Source: Hansfordia pulvinata
Lineage: Eukaryota; Ascomycota; Sordariomycetes; Xylariales
Reading direction: 5' to 3'
Assembly (NCBI GenBank): GCA_006538405.1
Contig: BJKQ01000014.1
Span: 186,001 to 250,000, forward strand
DNA: 64,000 bases
Below are positions 37,703 to 47,000 of this stretch, piece by piece. The first letter of the stretch is position 1. Every line of letters starts with the position of its first letter. The notes beneath the pieces were generated by a model. It searched no databases, was not told where the DNA came from, and saw only the letters and a program-made list of their open reading frames with translations. Position numbers and translations under genes: made by a program.

Positions 37703-38736
37703 GACGACGGCCGGTGTTGTGTTGTGTATGGACAAACGGTCACCACAACCAGGGAGGCGAGACGAGGCCGAGTCGACGTCGGGAGGGTAGAGGGATGGGG
37801 GAGGGGAGCGTTCCGAGTCGACGGGCGCTTCTTTTTTTCTTGTGCCAGTGTCTTTTCTTCTCTGGGGTGCTACTCGTACGAGGGTTCGTACACCTCTGGG
37901 GCTCTCCACACGCGCAGAAGGGACGGGCGGACGGGGCCTGTCTACTCGTATCCGCCGGGGGGGGGACACTGGTGAGAGACAGAAAAGACGACCGACGGGA
38001 GGTGGTGCACAGGCACACAGGCACTACCAGTACAGGTCGACGATGGTCGGGTCGGAGCCAGGCCGGAAAGGGGGAGCCGTGGGGCGAGGTCGGATATTAT
38101 GGGCTTGTCGTAAGACCGATCCTAATAGGAAAAAAAAGGGCAGTTGGATCTCCAGGGCCAACGCGAAGGGGGATTGGGAGGGGGGAAAGTAGTAGGTAAA
38201 TGATGAGATCTCAAAGGTGCTTTCGATCCGTGTTCAAGGTTGCTCTCAGCTTGTGTGTGTGTTTATTCTTTTTCTTTCCCACTCTGCCAATTCAAAGTTC
38301 CCATCAATGTCCTGGTGGGAACGAGAGAGGGGGATTTGGAAGGGAAAGAGCCAGTACAAGTACCAAGACGGGAAGGGAGGGGAAGAGGCTGCAAATGTTT
38401 CAATGTTCCCAAGTACCTTAGGTACTCCCGTCTTGTCGTCCGCCCGCTTGATGAGTTGGATTTGAATTTCGAGGCAGGAGTATGGATACCCGTCCTGGTC
38501 CCGGCAGACGCAGCACCTCCTTTTTACCCACCACCTGCAGTCCCTGCCCGGGTTCGTGGGTTCGTTACGAGTACATGGAACCCCCCGCGCGGCCCCTGGC
38601 GGAGGGGCATGGGGACGGGGATGCTGCCACCGGCTAGTACCTCGAGGTACCTCTCCAGGCTCACCTGCAGCTTTACACAAAAAGCATCCATCGATACCTC
38701 CTAACCGACCGACATCCATTTGGGAGCACTCGCCGC

Positions 38737-38738
<2 letters not shown>

Positions 38739-38768
<30 letters not shown>
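38739..38768 (+). repeat. Homopolymer run of 30 G
   Basis: An uninterrupted run of G, preceded by CGCCGCCC, about 1 kb upstream of ERG5. Its length is likely approximate because such runs are hard to sequence. It could form a G-quadruplex. Confidence 0.9.
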
Positions 38769-38769
<1 letters not shown>

Positions 38770-40517
38770 TGGCCTGGAGTTCCAAGTCACCCTGCGTTTA
38801 TGGGGTTCTGCCCGTACGACGGGACGCCAGGATGGATGGATATGAGTAGGTAAGGTAGGTACATGTAGGTTGAAGCATTGCAGTCCCTGTTGAGATGGTG
38901 CGGGTACCCGGATTTTGACAAGCTCACGGTCTCAATCACGCAGGTATCATCTCCTTCTTTTTTCTCTCCCCCGCACGCCACGGTCACGCTGATGGACAGG
39001 ACCTAACTACTCGTGCCTCGTCATGACAGGATATCCAGATCCATCCATAATACCCGTGCAATCGCGAGAGAAAAGGGGGGAGAGGGCTAGAGTGAGAGAG
39101 AGAGCAAGGGGGGTTGCAATCGCGTCGAGGCGAAAAGCGACCTGGCAGGTACTTGGCTCAGCGCGCAGCTGTGGGTGGTCGGACAAGGTTCCATTTTGAT
39201 AAGATGAAGAGGGCCCGCTTTAAAGTGGTGGGCGGCAGCGGGCGCACCTAGGTATGGCGTGTCTCCCTGGCGGTGCCCGTCGCGCTTTTCATTTCACCAC
39301 CACCATGGCAACCCCCTCTTTTGCGCCATGTACCTTCAGAGCATTTTTTGGCCGGGGCTGTACTTGGGAGACTGTATGGGTCGAGCATGGGTTTGTTGAG
39401 TCGATAACCCGCAAAGCAGGGATTCTGTATCAGGATTGGCGCTCTTGGACCCTGGACGAGATCTACGCGTACGGGAACCATCGCCTCCTTCACCATGTAG
39501 CTACCTGTACGAGTACCTTCGCCGAGCAGTCCCGTCCCCCGCTTGCCATTCCATTGACCGCACGAGTACGAGCACTTTCACTCGTGCGGTGCAATGGGAT
39601 GAAGAGGCATCTGGTCGCTGCGGAGCATCCAGTCACGGGCAACGGACATGACGTATAACCGTGCCGAACTTGCCAGATTTGACTTGATTGAAATGATGAG
39701 GCGGTCGCCAGAGACGATACTCCCACAACCATATCGAGACACGACCAGGAGGGTAGGTAAAGAGGTAAGTAGCCGCAGTAACGGGGCCTGTGAAGATGAT
39801 TCGTCCCCGCGACGCCCATTCCACCATCACCACGCACCTACTCGTAAGCAGCAATGTAGGGAGGGACTTGGGATACCTACCTACGGAACCCAAGCACGAC
39901 TACGAGTCGTTCTCACGCTCCAGATAAAGCTGCGACCGTTTCAATGCCACGAAATTTGCCACGGGATTCGACCATGGGAATGGATGTCGAGATACTAGCC
40001 AGCACGGGCCTAGGCTTCGAAACCTCGTAGAACTGTTGTGCGCCCCCGGAATCTTGCGCTAACCCCGACGCGGCGGACTTACGAGTATGGAGCCACGGTA
40101 TTTGGCCCGGCATTCACTTCATCCGATGCGCTGAGAAACAGGCCACTTTTGGGGCGACGTACGACACGAGTACCCGCACTTGTGATGGTACCCAGCTCAT
40201 CCACCATCGTGTACTCGGTACTCGCACGAGCCGCCGTCCTCGCCAGCGTAACAGTAGAGGGGTCTATTCCTGGCCCACGCTACCTAATCAACGACGGGGT
40301 TTTTCCAACACGCGACGGCGACGGCGACGATGACGACTTGTGCCTGGAGTCGTGCCATCATCGTGCTTTGCCGGGGGCAGACTTTTTTCTGCGCCGTGTT
40401 CTAGACGGCCTTTTGTGTCGAGTTTGGGATGATGAGCAAGCGTACCCTGCTTATCATCTATTACTCTGCCTCATGTAAGCGTACCTACATGTAGAGTATC
40501 TCCAAAGACAGACCTAT

Positions 40518-40533
40518 GTACGAGTACTCGTAC
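40518..40533. repeat. 16-bp perfect palindrome GTACGAGTACTCGTAC
   Basis: Reads identically on both strands and combines TACGAGTA and TACTCGTA, the 8-mer that recurs across the intergenic spaces. It could be a dimeric protein-binding site or a repeat-derived word; the sequence alone does not decide. Confidence 0.7.
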
Positions 40534-42675
40534 GATACCTACATGTAAATTCCAATGCATCCAGTGGTGGCGTCTCGCCACACAGCGCACCAGTAACAGG
40601 TACAGTCACGGACACCCAATAGAACCTCCCGCCGTGACTGTTCCTGGCCTGGCCTGGCCGTCCATTCTTAATCGCCCTCCACTGCGAGCAGTCCCTGCAG
40701 CTGGCACCACGGCCAGCGGCCACTGCGCCCCCAACAATCATTGGGCGCACGCCCGTCAAGCCAACTCCCCTTCCGTGCAGAGGATCCGTCGACCGATGAT
40801 GTGCTTGTGCTTGCATTTGCGCTTTGCGCTTGCGCTCGTACGAGTAGGTCTGACCTGACGCCCAGGGCCGGCACGCTTGTTAGGTACGAGTATCCCCTGT
40901 CCTGTCTCTCCAAACGCTACACGTACGAGTACCTATATCTACCTCCTCAAAGTAATCCTCGCCTCAATTTCGAACGACGAGGTCCAGGCCAGGCGCGGAG
41001 CGTTGCAGATACGCGCCCGCCCATTGGCCAATTCCATTCCCAGCAGAGTACAATTGCACAGGTACTGTTTCTAGGGTGGGCACGTAGGTGGTACCTCAGG
41101 CGATCTCAGGTGAAAGGATATCCCCCAGTACTCGTAGGTCCTGTCTCAATATGTACCTCCCAGGTAGGTGCCTTACTAGAGGTCCAACTATTCTCACCGC
41201 CATTCGCCACTCGCGCCTTCTCCCCCATCACCCGGAGAGCGAGTACGACAGACCCGGGCGCTCTCCCAACCCGAATACGACCGGCTCAACATCGGCTGTT
41301 GTCGCACCGATCACCCGGAGGGGGACGGGCGTTGCTGTACTCGTAACTTGCTGACGGGTTAGGTTCAATTCGCATGGCGGTCGTTTTTTTGCAGTCACTA
41401 AACCAACACTGTTCCCCCCCCTCTCCTTTCGGGTGGTTCAAAGTCTGGATTTCAACACGCGGCTCAAGGGAACGCCAACGCGCGACAAGTCAGAGATCGA
41501 ATCTTAGAAGGGTCTTTTCTCGCTCTACTCGTAGTCAAGGACCAACTGAGGAATCCTTCGCCTTTGGCTGGCTGGGGGTTGGTCCTGCTCCCGGAGCCTC
41601 ACAGTGTTCACTGGCGTTGTCCGGGATTCTCTTATTATTTCTTATTTCTTCGTGGCCTCGTTATGTGTTTGCCGTGTATGGCCCAAAGCTTTCCAGCTGC
41701 GCCCCGGCCTGCTGTCGCGGGCGTGGGTGCTTATCCCGGGATATGGTACTGTCCGCTCGGATAAGGGGGCATGGCATGGATGCTGGGCAGGCGTGATGGG
41801 ACCGGTGCTTCTTCCGGGCGACACGGCAGAGCTGTGTTACTCGAGCTGTACACACGAAATCTGGGCTTGCGGGGGTCTGTTTACCCAGGATGGGGGAAGT
41901 AGGAAGTGGCCCCGAGGCGAGCACAGTTGATAGGGGACAACAACGATGAGTAAGGGCGTTTCTCGGTTGAAGAACCCCCCTTTCTGGGCTTGCAACTCCG
42001 AGCCGGGCGATCCCACCAGGTAGGATCGTGTCGTGGACTGGAGATACTCGCAATACATGGAGAGAGACGACCACCGGCCGAACCAGTGTGGCGGCTGTTG
42101 TTGCGGGTGAATACTGTGCGTGGTGAGGCAACTCTCTCTTTCAGAGTGGTCCCAGTTGGTTCCAGCGCAGGCGATCAAGTCGGAACTCTGCAAATACACA
42201 CATCACGAAAGGCGCGGTGATGCACACGCCTTGCTGAGTCAAGAACGGCAGTCAATAGGGGCTCCTCATTCGTTCCTGGTCCGAATCTACCAAGCATACA
42301 ACCGTCTTTTCCTCACCAAGAACCTCGCTCGGTCGATACCTGTAGTCATCGTGACGCCTCTCCCTCTCCGTCTGCTGCCATTGTCGTCCATGCCCCTGAC
42401 GTTTCTCTCCACTCCTCACTGGGAAAACCACATCGCTTACTTGCTCTCTGTACGCCCTTCTGCAACGCCTATCGCGCCAAACTTTGCGGGCAAGAGTGCC
42501 ATCGAAACAGACACACGCGCATCATCTCTTCGGCTCTCTCTCTCTCTCTCTCCGAGACAGAGAAGAGTCAAAACAAGAAATAACTACCAAGCCCCCGGAC
42601 CTCTCAGGAACAATCAAACCCGGAGAATCACAACCCCTCGCTCTCTCCATCTTTCTCTCTGCCTGTGGAAAAACA

Positions 42676-43335
42676 TCAACATCGGCCGCAGCACCGGCAC
42701 CCGTCGCAGCCGCAGGAGCAGCCGCCGCCCTCGTTGCACGTGTGGCAGCACGTGGCGGCGCCGTCGACGCACGTCCAGAAGGGGTCGTCGCGGCACGACC
42801 CGTCGCCGCCCGCGCAGCTGCACGCCTCGCGGAGCGCGGTCTGCACGCCTATGCTCCTGTGGTTGCTGCTGTCCTGAGCTTGCTGCTGGCGGTGGCTGTG
42901 GTGGTGGCGATGATGGTGCTGGTGATGCTGGTGGTGCTGGTTGGTCGTGATTGTGCCGTAGCCTCGTCCTTGGCCCTGCTGCTGCTGCTGCTGCTGCTGG
43001 GAGTAAGAAGAGGAGGACGAGGGCTGCGTTGGCTGGGGCTCGGCGCGCATCTCCTGCCTCTCGAAGATGGGCTGCTGCGAGGACGTCGGGTGGTGGGCGC
43101 CGCGACGGTCGCTGGGGTTGCCGTGGCTGCTGTAGTTGCCCCCGGTGCTGGCGGAGGCCGAGGAGGACGGGTGGCCCCCGGCGGCGGCGGCGGCGGCAGC
43201 CCTGGCGTTTCTGTCTCTGGCATCGAGGGCGGCCAGGTTGGCCATCAGCGAGCGCGTCGCGACCGATTGGGCCGAGGACCGGCGTCTCTGTCTGTCCTCG
43301 GGCCTACCGCGGGCCGGGTCCTCGTCGGGGGGCAT
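42676..43335 (-). CDS. Small Cys/His-rich protein of unknown function
   Basis: A single open frame of 219 aa starting MPPDEDPARGRPEDRQRRRS. I do not recognise the family. The N-terminal third is basic with an SLMANLAALDARDRNARA helix-like stretch. The middle has polyalanine, a Q8 run and a His-rich segment (NQHHQHHQHHHRHHHSHR). The last 51 residues contain 14 cysteines, many in CC or CxC pairs (TCCHTC, SCGCDGC, RCCGRC), with the conserved-looking core GDGSCRDDPFWTCVDGAA. There is no signal peptide and no clear membrane segment. The Cys/His content suggests metal binding or multiple S-acylation; this is inference. The frame is open further upstream, but the ATG at 43335 is chosen because the region before it reads like leader sequence. 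A 301-codon ORF on the opposite strand is judged a shadow because its poly-Leu and poly-Ala tracts simply mirror the Gln and His codons. Confidence 0.65.
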   Translation of the reverse strand: MPPDEDPARGRPEDRQRRRSSAQSVATRSLMANLAALDARDRNARAAAAAAAGGHPSSSASASTGGNYSSHGNPSDRRGAHHPTSSQQPIFERQEMRAEPQPTQPSSSSSYSQQQQQQQQGQGRGYGTITTNQHHQHHQHHHRHHHSHRQQQAQDSSNHRSIGVQTALREACSCAGGDGSCRDDPFWTCVDGAATCCHTCNEGGGCSCGCDGCRCCGRC

Positions 43336-44233
43336 GCTTCTGATGGCTGGCGGCGATGCGGAGGCACGGGAGGGCGGATGGAATGTTGATCGAAGCCGAG
43401 ATAGGGGTGGCTCCGGATGGATGTCTTGTTGGTGTTTGGTAGGGGTGTCCAAGTTACACCATCCGTGTCTGAATCGTGTTGGGGATTCGGGGTCGAAAAG
43501 AGAAGGCGTACCGAACTCAGAGGAGACGAAAGAAGAGGAGACGAACTTGGAGGAACGAAAGAGGAGGAGAGCCGGGGCCTGTCTGTCTGCAGAGCCGACA
43601 TGGCCTTTTATTGGGAGAACCGGGCTGGGGCTGAACATGATGGCGATACCCTCATTGCCCTGGGAACACAAAGATGTGGGCTGGTCGGCGAGGGTGGAAA
43701 GACCACTTAATCCAAACACATGGAAGCCCATGGAGTGAATACCTAGGCAGCAGAAGTGATATAGTGCCATGTTAGGCAGTATTAAGGGCACTGGTTGTGG
43801 CCTTAAGACAGGTCGGGGTGCACCACAGCCCTTAGACAATATTCACCATCCCCCTCTGGCACATGATAGGTCTGGAGCAGTCACAGAGTATTATGGCCAC
43901 AGTGTAAAGCGCTGTGAATGTCAAACACAAGACAAACATGCACCCTGAACCAGCCCACACAAGGCCTGTAAGTAGCAAGAAAGGCATTGTGCATTGGACA
44001 TAGCTCAGCATATGAGGTCCCCTGTGAAAGCCGCATCGTAACAATGCCTAAGAGACAGCAAAAGTGACCTAAAAGAAGGATCCACAAAGTCGAACAGTAT
44101 TGACTATCGCACCTCGGCTGTCAACTAGATCAGGGCCCATCAAGCTCTGACCATAAAGACACTTGGGCACCCCCTATGGCGGCATCTCCAGGATGGCAAG
44201 TCGGGACAAAACATATGGGCTCCGGCTTCAGCC
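43336..44233. other. Intergenic space with a compositionally distinct patch
   Basis: 0.9 kb between the Cys-rich gene start and the glutathione transferase 3' end. The part 43740-44110 is visibly less GC-rich than its surroundings and holds the candidate inverted-repeat element described separately. Confidence 0.5.
43772..44051. mobile_element. Candidate relict MITE-like element with imperfect terminal inverted repeats
   Basis: The 280-bp patch begins TTAGGCAGTATTA and ends TAACAATGCCTAA. Read as inverted repeats these match at 11 of 13 positions, starting with seven perfect bases TTAGGCA. The patch is lower in GC than the flanks and has no long coding frame. I see no clean target-site duplication next to the ends, so this may be an old, decayed non-autonomous element or a chance pairing. 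Confidence 0.35.
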
Positions 44234-45735
44234 TTACAGAGACGCCTTGGCGGCAGGCACTTCCTCGTCCAGGGGCATCACGTCCGGCAGGGGCCCAACA
44301 GGAGTGATGGAAAAGGGGTTGATGTTGGTGTGGCTCTTGGTGTAATGAGCCTTGATGTGCAGGAAGTTGGCCGTGTCCTTGAAGGCCGCGTGGTTCCAGT
44401 ACAGGTTCCGCATCCACTTGTGCAGGTGGGGGTACCCAGAGCGGATGTCGCGAATGTTGCACTTGAAGTGCTGCACATACACGGGCTGGAGAGGGAAGGG
44501 CGCAGTGTCAGTCAGGTTTGCGGGTTTGGAAGAGTTGATTTGTGTGCGGAGAAAGAGAGGGAGAGAGAGACGTGGATTTTGGACTTACATCGAAGCGGAT
44601 TAGGGTGACGAAGCTGATGACGAGCGAATAGGCGACCAGGTTAGCTAAGCATAATATAATGAAAGCGAGCAAGCAGTGCCAACTCACACTCTAATATCAG
44701 TCTCAGTCAGGCGGTCCCCAAACCAGAACGGGCCCTTGCCCTGCTTGAGATGCTTCTCAGCCCGGTCGAGCGCGTCGAAGAGGCCGACGACGTTACTCTC
44801 GTAGGCCGCCTGCGTCGTCGCGAAGCCGCTCTTGTAGACGCCGTTGTTGATCTTGTCGTACGTCCACTCGCCGGCCTCGTCGATCTGCGCGCGCAGGTCC
44901 TCCGGGTACAGATCGACCGCGGCGAACTCGGGCGGCAGCTGCGAGTCGAAGGCGCTGCCGAACATGCGCAGGATCTCGCTGCTCTCGTTGCTGACGATCG
45001 TGTTGAGCTTCTTGTCGAACAGCGTCGGCACCGTGAAGCGGCCCGAGTAGCCCGGCTCGACCATGAAGTAGATGTCCCGCAGGTGCGTGAAGGCCTCGTG
45101 ACCCGCCACCGGGTCCGGGATCACGTTGTCACCTTCGGCGTCCGTATCTTCCGCCGTCGGGAACCGCCACCCTGGAACGGTTCGGCACCCACCGTCGTGT
45201 CAGCGCGTCTTGTTTCTCGAGATCGCTCGGCCGGCTCGGCGTGTGAGCGAGGCCAGGCGGGGCGGGGCTGGGTCGGGGCGGGGCGAGTTACCCTTCTCTC
45301 CCATGTGCCAGTGCACCGAGGAATAGGAAACAAAGTCCTCGAGACCCTTGAGCTTCCTGGCGATCAACGCCCTCGTGGCCTGTGCCGGAGGACTGGTCAG
45401 CTCCGTCTGTGGCCGGCGGATTTCCTACCTCAGTAAGAGAATGTGTATATGTGCGTGTGACTTACCCAAGGGCAGGCATAGCTGACGTAGAGGTGGTAGC
45501 GGCCCTTTTCCGGGGCGAACTGGGCGCCGGGCTCGGCCGAGATGAAGCTGCGGAACGAGCTGACCTGCCGCTTATACTCCCCGGACTTGTCGCCGGGCGC
45601 CACAAAGTCGGTGATGGAAGGCTGACGGTTCCCGCTGTCAGCTTTAGGGAATGACCTTTCTCTGTCTCTGAGTGGGGGGTAAAGAAGAAAAAAAAAAGGG
45701 GGGGGGGGGGGGGGGGGTCAATAAGAACAAACCAT
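44234..45735 (-). CDS. Omega-class/ECM4-type glutathione transferase (glutathionyl-hydroquinone reductase family)
   Basis: Six exons, 45735-45733, 45621-45466, 45379-45292, 45171-44688, 44613-44589 and 44485-44234, give 335 aa. The family reduces glutathionyl-hydroquinones and related conjugates through a catalytic cysteine. Diagnostic segments are DFVAPGDKSGEYKRQ, the active-site motif YVSYACPW (Cys51), SSVHWHMGEKGWRFP, then PTLFDKKLNTIVSNESSEI and the C-terminal helical domain with FWFGDRLTETDIR and IRFDPVYVQHFKCN. The first exon appears to be the ATG alone, followed by a GTTTGT donor and a 111-nt intron holding C20 and poly-T runs; this start is inferred because no ATG lies in frame ahead of PSITDF. 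The fifth exon is only 25 nt (FVTLIRFD). All phases agree. The C-terminus ends EEVPAAKASL without a targeting signal, so cytosolic. Confidence 0.9.
45698..45717 (+). repeat. Homopolymer run of 20 G (C20 in the transferase first intron)
   Basis: The G run follows an A-rich stretch. On the gene's strand it is a C20 run followed by a T-rich run inside the first intron, between the ATG and the second exon. Length is likely approximate. Confidence 0.9.
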
Positions 45736-47000
45736 CTCGTGAAGCTGTCGAGTCTGCGTGTTGAAGTGGGAATAGAAGCTGGGGCTGGTTTGCTGTTGTG
45801 ACGTTGGGGAAATACGCGGCAACGAAGCGCGGTGATAACTAGAGGTCTGTTGGTGGTGGTGGTGGTGTTGTGTGGCCTTTGCCCCGCAGTCTCGGGGCGT
45901 CTGAGGGCGGCGATTGGCAACAAAGACCCTGATCAATGACGAGATTGCAGCTGGTTTACGAGTACAAGGCATCGACGGTTGACAGGGTAGGAGGTAGGTA
46001 CGATCCTGACTGCACGATGTTGACGTCTGCTCGTACCTATCGGGGCGCACCTTGTAGGTATGGGGAGGGAGTTGGTTAAATAAGTATCCAATGTATTTCG
46101 CCTCTTCTGCAGTGCTTTACATGGTGAGTGAAGCTTCTTGGACTCTGCCGCCACGGATCACGTTCACGAATGCATGACAATCAATGACAAATGCCGTCTC
46201 AAGCGTGGGCGGGCAATTGAGCTGCCGACCCCGATTATTCAGGCTCCGTCAGCAGAGTTGGGTCATGATTGGGAAACCCCCCGGCTGGGTTAGGTACCTC
46301 TGAAGCCCCAGGCCCACTACCTACATGTATGTACCTCCTCACCTATAGGTACCTTCATAGGTCCGAGTTTATTAGGTACGCGTGCCGTGGACCCGTATCC
46401 ATCTCCGTATCATCACCCCCAATCTTCTCGATCGGTTAGGTTAGGTACTGTAGGTTGGACCAGTCCGGTAAGGGATCCATATCGTACTCACCAACAGGAT
46501 GGTTGCAAAAGGCACTTGCCTTACTCGTACTTGCGCGCGCAGAACCGCTCGTGACGCAATGCTTTGCTGCCAACCAGCATTGTTAGCGCGTCCATACCTC
46601 AGACCAGTGACTACCAGGTACCCAAGTTCAGAACAGCATGAATGCACTCGCGAGATTCTCACGCCGGCGCCCGCGTGCTTTGGCCATTTCCATCACTCGC
46701 ATTGGACCTCATTCAAACAATTCCCACACCAGCCCAGCGTACGTGTAGTTGCTGTAATCCCGAGGACTCTCTCCAGACGCCAATGCAGCCCGCTGCAAAC
46801 AATTCATCATATCGTAACAGTCTGGATTTTTGATGCGTATCGAGTCATCGCCTCGACTATCCCTCGAGGTGCTCGTATCTATCAAATGCTATTCGTGTCT
46901 GCCGTCACATCCGCACTCATCCGTCTCTGCGGCTGCGTGGCCAGCCGGAGTGTTTGGCGGCTCGCCTTCACGGGCCTGCCACTTGCGCTGCCAATCATCT
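45736..47000. other. Intergenic space between the glutathione transferase and E1 genes
   Basis: 1.26 kb holding the transferase promoter and the E1 3' UTR (both genes on the minus strand). GGTACC-containing strings cluster around 46290-46380, and TACTCGTA is at 46522-46529. No gene recognised. Confidence 0.5.

Larger units (their letters stand above)
37703..42675. other. Large intergenic region, 5 kb
   Basis: The interval contains the ERG5 promoter on its left and the 3' side of the Cys-rich gene on its right. ORFs up to about 200 codons occur on the plus strand but show no domain. The interval has a G30 run (38739-38768), GA-rich tracts around 39070-39110, and the densest set of TACTCGTA/TACGAGTA words in the window, including a perfect 16-bp palindrome at 40518-40533. 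A CT repeat lies near 42535-42552. No gene is supported. Confidence 0.45.

Noticed and set aside
42484..43389. 301-codon ORF on the plus strand opposite the Cys/His-rich gene
   Set aside because: Its poly-Leu, poly-Val and poly-Ala tracts mirror Gln and His codons. The minus-strand frame has the more structured, Cys-patterned product, though RNA evidence would be decisive.
43769..44043. Solo LTR bounded by TGTTA...TAACA
   Set aside because: The five-base ends are present, but the flanking five bases do not form a target-site duplication, and the longer TTAGGCA inverted match explains the ends better.
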